Below, one piece after another: positions 25,818 through 32,204 of a DNA stretch of 32,204 bases. The stretch's first letter is position 1. Every line of letters begins with the position of its first letter. The notes under the pieces were generated by a model. It did not search any database, was not told the DNA's origin, and worked only from the letters and a program-made list of their open reading frames with translations. A program made the position numbers and the translations under genes. The DNA is from Candidatus Saccharimonadota bacterium (GTDB lineage Bacteria; Patescibacteriota; Saccharimonadia; Saccharimonadales; UBA10212), in NCBI GenBank assembly GCA_016234585.1, contig JACRBB010000008.1, forward strand, positions 1-32,204, written 5' to 3'.

Positions 25818-28034
25818 ATGGCTAAAAAACGAAAAACTGCGCGCAAAAGTACCAAAAAGGTAGAAGACTCTAAAGCTTCTGGCGGCTTCTGGCGTGGCCT
25901 GGGGGCAGTTACCCTAATTATCGCCGGCATAGTGCTGCTGTTTGGTGTCTTTATTAGTGCGCCGATTCCACAGAATATGTGGGACGGTTTTTGGTGGGCT
26001 TTCGGGGTAGCCACCATAATTGCTCCACTTGTGCTTATTTACTTGGGGCTAACCAAGTTCTTGAGTGAAGACCAACGCATACCGCTGGCTAAGATGGCCG
26101 GCAGCATCAGCCTATTAGTGTTTTTGGCCAGCTGGCTGCACACGATGTTTATGAGCCAAGACGCATTTGGAGTAATAACCGGCGGTCATGGCGGCCACAT
26201 TGGGCAGGCAGTAGGCAATCTGCTTTTTGGAGCACTGGGTAAGTTCCTAGCATCCTTAGTGTTTTTTGTGCTGACAATTTTTGCCGTGCTATTCACTTTT
26301 GCCATCGAACCCCGTTCGCTGCTTAAACTAGCCGAACTATTTAAGCGAGAGAAGTCCGATGAAGAAGAGGACCTGGCGGCCTTAAAGAGTAAAATGGCGC
26401 CTGGGTTTCAGCTTAACGAGGGCGTACCGGTAGAGCACCACGGAGCGGGCGTCCCTACAGCCCGCATGACTAGTTTACGAAATAGCGCCCAAAAAATGGC
26501 CCCCGAGCAAGACCATGCGGCCCTAACAGTTGCTAGCGATCCCGACTGGAAGTTTCCCCCACTCGATCTATTGAGCGATAAACAAGACAAAGCCGACGCC
26601 GGTGACGTTAAGGGCAATGCCGAAATCATCAAAGATACCTTTGCTCAGTTTAATTATGACGTGGAGGTAGAGGGCGCCAACGTCGGCCCGCGCGTCACCC
26701 AGTTTACGCTTAAACCGCCACAGGGCGTTAAGTTGGAAAAGATAGAATCGTTGGATAAGAACTTGGCTTACGGGCTAGAGGCCCAGAACGTGCGCATAGA
26801 GGCGCCGATTCCGGGCAAACGGGCCGTGGGTATCGAGGTGCCTAATAAAAAATCAGCCACCGTCACGCTGCGCAGTATCTTAAGCAGCGCCGAATGGCAG
26901 GCAATCCACGACCCGCTGGCTTTTGTGGTCGGTAAGGACATTGCCGGCACGCCGATAGTCGCCGACCTAGAAGATATGCCGCACGTTTTGATTGCCGGCC
27001 AGACCAAAGCCGGAAAAAGCGTGATGATTAACAGTTTGCTGGGCAGCCTGCTGTACCGCAACAGCCCCTCGGACTTAAAGCTGATTCTGATTGATCCAAA
27101 GCACGTGGAAATGGCGCCCTACGACGGCATCCCCCATCTGATAGCGCCGGTAATCAACGAGCCCGAAAAGTGCATCAGCGCACTTAAGTGGGCAGTGGCC
27201 GAAATGGATAGGCGGCTTAAGACTTTTGCCACCGTAAAGCAACGCGATATCCAGGGCTACAACCAGCTTAAGAACGAAGAAGGCATGCCCTACATTGTGA
27301 TAGTTATCGACGAGTTGGCTGACCTTATGATGGTGGCCGCCCGGGACGTTGAGGCGTTGGTTGTACGCATCGCTCAAAAGGCTCGGGCAGCCGGCATTCA
27401 CTTGGTACTGGCTACCCAGCGCCCTAGTGTGGATGTTATTACCGGCTTGATTAAGGCCAACGTGCCCGGCCGCATTGCCTTTACCGTCGTGCAGCAGGTG
27501 GACAGCCGGACTATCATCGACCAGATTGGCGCCGAGAAATTGCTGGGACGTGGAGATATGCTGTTTAAGACCTCGGACATGCCCAAGCCTAAGCGTATGC
27601 AGGGCGCGTTAATCAGCGGCAGCGAGACCAACAAAGTTTGCGACTTTTTGCGCAGCCAGCGTCCGCCGCAGTATAACGAGGAAGTTGTCAGTCAACCGGT
27701 CCAGCTGGGCAAAGGCGGGGTAGTGGCCAGTATTGATAACGATGACGATGATGCTTGGAAAGATGCCGTGGCGGTGGTGGTAAACACCCGAAAAGCCAGC
27801 ACCAGTTTGTTGCAACGTAAGCTGCGGATCGGCTACGGCCGAGCCTCACGGTTGATGGATATGATGGAAGAGCAAGGTATAATCGCGCCTTCCGACGGCA
27901 CTAACCGTCCGCGCGAGGTACTGGTTAACAGTGTAGACGAAGTCTTTGCTGCCGAGCCGGTGGCAGCCGAAGCGTCTAATCCAGACGGCGACGTTTACGA
28001 CGACATGCCCGACGATGAACCGCCAGTGAGCTAG
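25818..28034 (+). CDS. ftsK: DNA translocase FtsK/SpoIIIE
   Basis: N-terminal TM segments, Walker A IAGQTKAGKSVMINSLL, YIVIVIDELADLMM, LATQRPSVDVITGLIKANVPGRIAF, C-terminal winged helix. Confidence 0.96.
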   Translation: MAKKRKTARKSTKKVEDSKASGGFWRGLGAVTLIIAGIVLLFGVFISAPIPQNMWDGFWWAFGVATIIAPLVLIYLGLTKFLSEDQRIPLAKMAGSISLLVFLASWLHTMFMSQDAFGVITGGHGGHIGQAVGNLLFGALGKFLASLVFFVLTIFAVLFTFAIEPRSLLKLAELFKREKSDEEEDLAALKSKMAPGFQLNEGVPVEHHGAGVPTARMTSLRNSAQKMAPEQDHAALTVASDPDWKFPPLDLLSDKQDKADAGDVKGNAEIIKDTFAQFNYDVEVEGANVGPRVTQFTLKPPQGVKLEKIESLDKNLAYGLEAQNVRIEAPIPGKRAVGIEVPNKKSATVTLRSILSSAEWQAIHDPLAFVVGKDIAGTPIVADLEDMPHVLIAGQTKAGKSVMINSLLGSLLYRNSPSDLKLILIDPKHVEMAPYDGIPHLIAPVINEPEKCISALKWAVAEMDRRLKTFATVKQRDIQGYNQLKNEEGMPYIVIVIDELADLMMVAARDVEALVVRIAQKARAAGIHLVLATQRPSVDVITGLIKANVPGRIAFTVVQQVDSRTIIDQIGAEKLLGRGDMLFKTSDMPKPKRMQGALISGSETNKVCDFLRSQRPPQYNEEVVSQPVQLGKGGVVASIDNDDDDAWKDAVAVVVNTRKASTSLLQRKLRIGYGRASRLMDMMEEQGIIAPSDGTNRPREVLVNSVDEVFAAEPVAAEASNPDGDVYDDMPDDEPPVS

Positions 28035-28070
28035 TTGACAAAACCTTCTATTGTTTGACAATATTGGACG

Positions 28071-28601
28071 ATGGCAAAGATTTATGATAAATATCCTGGT
28101 GATGTTACTAATGAGACAAACTCAGGTGTAGTGCCTGCCGAGAGTGGCGAGAAAGACCAAAGACGCCAAACACTAGAGTCCTTATGGAGAGCTAGCGTAC
28201 TGGCTATTCTGACTGTAGATCAAAGAAAGAAACTGGCTACCGGAGATTCATCAGTCTTAGAAGATATACCGATAGAAGAGCCTATGACGCTGGGAGGGCA
28301 TGATGAAAATTCGTTGCCGACAGTCCTTTTCGTTATAGGTGGTAACCGAAACACCAAAGAAGCGGAGGTGAAATACATGGAGGTAAAGTGGCTCAGTTAT
28401 CAACCAAACCATGGCCTTGAGCCTTTAAGGGTGGTCATAGATTTGTCTGTACTTGACTCTGCATTTGTAACTTTGCGGGGTGATCAAACGCGTGAGATAA
28501 AAGAGATTGAAGCGCGTGAAGCACTAACCCAGATTATTAAAAGCTCTGGCTTAACCCCAGAAGAGTTAGATGCCTATAATCCCTTTGACAAACAGGGGTG
28601 A
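28071..28601 (+). CDS. Hypothetical protein
   Basis: 176-aa ORF between ftsK and rpsF; no recognised domain. Confidence 0.55.
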   Translation: MAKIYDKYPGDVTNETNSGVVPAESGEKDQRRQTLESLWRASVLAILTVDQRKKLATGDSSVLEDIPIEEPMTLGGHDENSLPTVLFVIGGNRNTKEAEVKYMEVKWLSYQPNHGLEPLRVVIDLSVLDSAFVTLRGDQTREIKEIEAREALTQIIKSSGLTPEELDAYNPFDKQG

Positions 28602-28613
28602 TTAATCTATAAT
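28585..28613 (+). promoter_or_regulatory. Consensus promoter of the rpsF operon
   Basis: TTGACA-N17-TATAAT overlapping the end of the upstream ORF. Confidence 0.75.
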
Positions 28614-28693
28614 CATTGGTAGTAAAAACTAAGCTTCAGCTCAAGGCGACTCTTTAGGCACTTGGGCGGCGATCCAGAGGAAGGAGTTCATTT

Positions 28694-29284
28694 ATGGCTA
28701 CAAGAGCCACGCAGGCAGATGCAGTACAAGGCGCGGACGAGGAGCGCAGCGAAGCCGTACAGAAAGGTACGGTGAGCGAGAACCACAGTTCGCAACGCAG
28801 TAATGTGTCTGCAAGCACTACCAGAGTCAGCAGCTCTGCTGATGAGCAGGGTAATGCGGTGCGAGGGTCGGTGAACCAATATGAAATAGCTGTGCTATAT
28901 CACCCAGATCTAGAAATAGATATGGAAAAAGCCAGTAAAAAAGTAGAAAAAATTATTACCGATAACGGTGGTAAAATTACCAAAACAGATAATTGGGGCA
29001 AGCGTAAGCTAGCCTATACCATCAAGAAACTCGACCATGCCGTGTACGTTTTTTACACGGTGGATATGCCAGGTGAAAACGTTGGCAAGGTAGAGCAAAT
29101 CTTTAATATTACAGATGAGATTATTCGTTTTCTGATAACCCGTCCCGATCTTAAGGCTATGGCCAAAGCCGAGGCGTTAAAAGCCGAAAAGGCTAAAAAA
29201 GCCGCCGAGCGCGGTGATCGAGATGACGCTGACAGGGAAGAAGACAGCGAAAACTCCAACAAACCGAGTAGAATAGAGGAATAA
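28694..29284 (+). CDS. rpsF: Ribosomal protein S6 with N-terminal extension of about 60 aa
   Basis: S6 core NQYEIAVLYHPDLEIDMEKASKKVEKIITDNGGKITKTDNWGKRKLAYTIKK. The ATG at 28694 has an AAGGAG SD. Confidence 0.92.
   Translation: MATRATQADAVQGADEERSEAVQKGTVSENHSSQRSNVSASTTRVSSSADEQGNAVRGSVNQYEIAVLYHPDLEIDMEKASKKVEKIITDNGGKITKTDNWGKRKLAYTIKKLDHAVYVFYTVDMPGENVGKVEQIFNITDEIIRFLITRPDLKAMAKAEALKAEKAKKAAERGDRDDADREEDSENSNKPSRIEE
28718..28871 (+). repeat. Interspersed palindromic repeat, copy 2 (inside rpsF)
   Basis: GATGCAGTACAAGG...CCGTAC-AGAAAG-GTACGGTGAGCGAG...ACGCAGTAAT...AGCAGGGTAATGCGGTGCGAGGG. Confidence 0.75.
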
Positions 29285-29298
29285 GGGAGAAAACTATT

Positions 29299-29787
29299 AT
29301 GGCAAGAAGTTTTAACCAAGTTACTTTGATGGGTAACCTTACCCGCGACCCGGAACTTAGGAGTACACCCAACGGCCAAAGCGTGTGCAGTTTTAGTTTG
29401 GCGCTTAACCGCAGCTACAAGAACTCAACTAGTGGCGAATGGGTAGAGGCTACCGACTATGTAGATGTAGTTGCCTGGGGCCCATTGGGCGAGCGAGTAG
29501 CTCAATATCTAACCAAGGGCCGTCCGGCATTAGTAAGTGGGCGCTTGCAAAGCCGTAACTGGGAGCAAGAAGGCCAAAAGCGTAGCAAAGTAGAAGTTGT
29601 AGCCAACGATGTAACCTTCTTAGGCGGCCCTGGTGGCGGAGCGCCATCCGGTGATAGCGGTGCCCCGGCAGCTAGCTCAAGCACCAAAGACGACACTAAA
29701 AAGGCTAGCAAGAAAGCCAAAGACGAGGAAGTTGTCATCGAAGACATCGGTGATGAGCCCATTAACCTCGACGACATCCCGTTTTAG
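29299..29787 (+). CDS. ssb: Single-stranded DNA-binding protein
   Basis: FNQVTLMGNLTRDPELRSTPNGQSVCSFSLALNR, C-terminal acidic tip DDIPF. Confidence 0.96.
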   Translation: MARSFNQVTLMGNLTRDPELRSTPNGQSVCSFSLALNRSYKNSTSGEWVEATDYVDVVAWGPLGERVAQYLTKGRPALVSGRLQSRNWEQEGQKRSKVEVVANDVTFLGGPGGGAPSGDSGAPAASSSTKDDTKKASKKAKDEEVVIEDIGDEPINLDDIPF

Positions 29788-29892
29788 CGAGCTTTGATTA
29801 TGGCGAATTGCTGCGTCAGAACTTCCGCTCTTCACTCACTGTATCCTAAAATACAGCTCGCTCCAGTGCTCGGTTCTTCCTTGCACTTCACT
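29788..29892 (-). repeat. Interspersed palindromic repeat, copy 3 (ssb-rpsR intergenic, inverted)
   Basis: Reverse complement GTGCAAGGAAGAACCGAGCACTGGAGCGAGCTGTAT-TTTAGG-ATACAGTGAGTGAAGAGCGGAAGTTCTGACGCAGCAATTCG aligns with copies 1 and 2. Confidence 0.7.
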
Positions 29893-29931
29893 CATACTAA
29901 AAGCTCTTAACTCAAAGGAAAGGAATTATTT

Positions 29932-30135
29932 ATGGCAAAGATTTTTAAACACCGAACGGACGTAGCGTTTTTTGACTACAAGGACTTTAAGACCTTGCAG
30001 CGCTATGTCAACCAGTACGGTCAAATAGAGCAACGCAAAAAGACTGGCTTAACAGAGAGCAAACAGCGCCAGCTGGCTCGAGCCATCAAGCGCTCTCGTC
30101 ACATCGCGTTACTACCATTTGTAAGTAACGGCTAG
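29932..30135 (+). CDS. rpsR: Ribosomal protein S18
   Basis: FFDYKDFKTLQRYVNQYGQIEQRKKTGLTESKQRQLARAIKRSRHIALLPFV. Confidence 0.95.
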   Translation: MAKIFKHRTDVAFFDYKDFKTLQRYVNQYGQIEQRKKTGLTESKQRQLARAIKRSRHIALLPFVSNG

Positions 30136-30155
30136 TTTAGCAGGTAGGTTTTAAC

Positions 30156-30716
30156 ATGGGCTTATCTATAACTAACCTAAAAAAAGGTACAGTTTTCCAG
30201 CTGGACGGCGTGCCGTACCGGGTGACCGAGTATGCCCAAAAAGTTATGGGACGGGGCGGCTCCACAGTTAACGTCAAAATTAAAAGCCTGGTTGATGGTA
30301 AGGTGTTAAACAAGACTTTCCACGGTAACGACCAAGTAGACAGTGCCGACATTACTTATAAAAATTTGCAGTACCAATACAAAGATACCGACTATCACTT
30401 CATGGACGAGGATACTTATGAGCAGGTAGACATGCTAATAGATGGCAGTGAAGACATAGCTGGCTACATGAAAGAAGGCGAGAGCGTTAAGGCCCAGTTT
30501 TTCAACGGCCGGCTGATTGGCGTGGAGCTGCCTAAAAACGTACCGCTAAAGGTCACCTATACGGAAAACGTCGTAAAGGGCGATACTTCCTCGGCAATCA
30601 CCAAAGATGCCACACTAGAAACCGGCATTATGGTTAAGGTCCCAGCCTTCATAAAGCAGGGCGATATGGTTAGCATAGATACCACGACTGGTACTTATCG
30701 CGAGAGGATTAAGTAA
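30156..30716 (+). CDS. efp: Elongation factor P
   Basis: LKKGTVFQLDGVPYRVTEYAQKVMGRGGSTVNVKIKSLVDGKVLNKTFHGND, C-terminal GDMVSIDTTTGTYRERIK. Confidence 0.95.
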   Translation: MGLSITNLKKGTVFQLDGVPYRVTEYAQKVMGRGGSTVNVKIKSLVDGKVLNKTFHGNDQVDSADITYKNLQYQYKDTDYHFMDEDTYEQVDMLIDGSEDIAGYMKEGESVKAQFFNGRLIGVELPKNVPLKVTYTENVVKGDTSSAITKDATLETGIMVKVPAFIKQGDMVSIDTTTGTYRERIK

Positions 30717-30721
30717 TAGTA

Positions 30722-31291
30722 ATGAGTAGGAGAGTAAGGGCCAGAAGTGAATCACTACCTAGCCCTGTATTGGTAGATTCTGGTCCGGGTGATGGCACAG
30801 CAGATTTAGTCAAAGACGATTTTAACCATTGGACGGTACTTATTTACCCTGAGATAGGTATGGAACAAGAACCGCCCGTTCGACCCATTAGCGTGATTAA
30901 CGAATTTACTTCGAGTCCTGACGATGCAAAAAAAATTGTTAGCGAAGCAGCGCAGAATGCCAGAGAAGGTGTAGTGTTTGCGGATGAAATTGTTCCACAA
31001 GCCGGGACTCAAGTGACTGAAATTTGGAAAATCAACGATCGTTTTAACGTTATCAGGGGAATATATGAAGCACTAGAATCCGCACTTAATAGTAGGGATA
31101 TTACGTTTGGTGCCGAAGCAAAATTATTTCCTGCAAGAAAACCAACATTTGCAGTATTCGAGAAAGGGATAATTGTACCAGAACGCGATTTATGGGTGGG
31201 TGCAATTAGACTTGAAAAAATGGTTAGGAGATCGGTCAATAGACCCATTGTGCAGTGCCAACTCATGCCTTTTGAGCCCTATGAAGTCTAG
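30722..31291 (+). CDS. Hypothetical protein
   Basis: 189-aa ORF between efp and tlyA; no recognised domain. Confidence 0.5.
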   Translation: MSRRVRARSESLPSPVLVDSGPGDGTADLVKDDFNHWTVLIYPEIGMEQEPPVRPISVINEFTSSPDDAKKIVSEAAQNAREGVVFADEIVPQAGTQVTEIWKINDRFNVIRGIYEALESALNSRDITFGAEAKLFPARKPTFAVFEKGIIVPERDLWVGAIRLEKMVRRSVNRPIVQCQLMPFEPYEV

Positions 31292-32012
31292 GCTTGATCA
31301 GGAACTTGTGATCCGTAAGTTTGTGGCGACACGGTCGCAGGCGGAGAATTATATAAAACTGGGCAAGGTTACGGTGGATGGCCGGGTGATAAAAAAGCCT
31401 GGTTTTTTTGTGAGTGAAAACAACCTAATTAAGCTTAACCAAGAAGAGAAATACGTTAGCCGGGCCGGTTTGAAATTGGCCAGTGTGGCCAATAACCTGG
31501 GAGTGGATTTTAAAAACAAAACCGTTTTGGATGTTGGTAGCAGTACCGGAGGGTTCACCGATTATGCTCTAAAACACGGCGCCAAAAAGGTAGTAGCCGT
31601 GGACGTAGGCACGGACCAAATGCACCCAAGTTTGCGCGCGGACCCGCGAGTGGAATTACATGAAAAGACTGACGTTCGCTACTTACAACTTAGCTCTAAG
31701 CCCGACATCATCCTAGTGGATGTGAGCTTTATAGGCCTCCGCGCGGTACTGCCAAGCATTAGCATGTTGAGTAAATCTAGTACTCAAATTATAACTATGG
31801 TAAAACCGCAATTTGAGGCCGGAAAAGCCGATATTAACAGGGGTATCGTTAAAAACGATAGCCTTAGGCGTAAAATCCTTAAAGACTTTGAAGTTTGGGT
31901 AAAGGGCTCATTTTTGGTGGTCAAGAAAGCCGACAGCCAAGTAGCTGGGGCTAAAGGCAACCTGGAACGCTTTTATCATTTGCGGATTGCTACGGCGCGT
32001 CGTGCCAGTTAA
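31281..32012 (+). CDS. tlyA: TlyA-family rRNA methyltransferase (S4 + FtsJ-like)
   Basis: MKSRLDQELVIRKFVATRSQAENYIKLGKVTVDGRVIKKPG (S4), VLDVGSSTGGFTDYALKHGAKKVVAVDVG. The ATG at 31281 overlaps the upstream ORF by 11 nt. Confidence 0.93.
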   Translation: MKSRLDQELVIRKFVATRSQAENYIKLGKVTVDGRVIKKPGFFVSENNLIKLNQEEKYVSRAGLKLASVANNLGVDFKNKTVLDVGSSTGGFTDYALKHGAKKVVAVDVGTDQMHPSLRADPRVELHEKTDVRYLQLSSKPDIILVDVSFIGLRAVLPSISMLSKSSTQIITMVKPQFEAGKADINRGIVKNDSLRRKILKDFEVWVKGSFLVVKKADSQVAGAKGNLERFYHLRIATARRAS

Positions 32013-32031
32013 GCGATTACGTTAAGTTTTT

Positions 32032-32092
32032 ATTGATTTTCAGAAGCCACAAGCGTAACCTAAAAACAGGTTTAATAGTAAATAAAAACTTT
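32032..32092 (+). terminator. Long-range inverted repeat after tlyA
   Basis: AAGTTTTTATT ... AATAAAAACTT. Confidence 0.4.
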
Positions 32093-32097
32093 TAAAA

Positions 32098-32204
32098 ATG
32101 AATCCAGCCAGAAAATTCGGCCGTAACGAGTATATGAATTTCTATTCGTATACATTTGCGCCGGCATATGGCGGCCACTCAGCCTTACCGGTCCATCACT
32201 TTCC
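32098..32204 (+). CDS. Partial ORF running off the right edge
   Basis: ATG then MNPARKFGRNEYMNFYSYTFAPAYGGHSALPVHHF with no stop before the window end. Confidence 0.3.
   Translation, partial: MNPARKFGRNEYMNFYSYTFAPAYGGHSALPVHHF

Noticed and set aside
28614-28693. S6:S18 ribosomal leader motif upstream of rpsF
   Set aside because: A hairpin (GCTCAAG/CTTGGGC) exists, but I could not find the expected CCG bulge, so the motif is not claimed.

Overview
The 32.2 kb window is almost fully coding. It looks like a chromosomal segment of a CPR/Patescibacteria genome, possibly Saccharibacteria-like; the taxonomy is inferred from gene content only. TGA is used as a stop, so code 11 fits. Recognisable genes are: a SipW-type signal peptidase with a TasA/camelysin-like substrate, YfiH-family protein, polA, four NUDIX hydrolases, a split PEP-synthase-like pair, HAD hydrolase, mutM, a four-helix-bundle (23S IVS-type) protein, holA, rpsT, a DHH/NrnA-like protein with a poly-proline tail, truB, rpsO, pnp, a family-4-like UDG, rnj, ftsK, rpsF-ssb-rpsR, efp and tlyA. 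The most interesting signals are: (1) an interspersed palindromic repeat, with three copies aligned by eye, inserted in frame inside truB, in frame in the 5' part of rpsF, and between ssb and rpsR, with a hairpin showing compensatory changes; (2) a GC-rich orphan gene cassette flanked by 53-nt inverted repeats (50/53 matches) next to dense RNA hairpins; (3) two further GC-rich orphan genes, each with its own regulatory or structured flanks; (4) a signal peptidase that appears to carry its own substrate-like C-terminal domain; (5) a UDG lacking most of its Fe-S cysteines; (6) a four-helix-bundle gene bounded by complementary terminal repeats. All alignments were done by eye; no searches were run.
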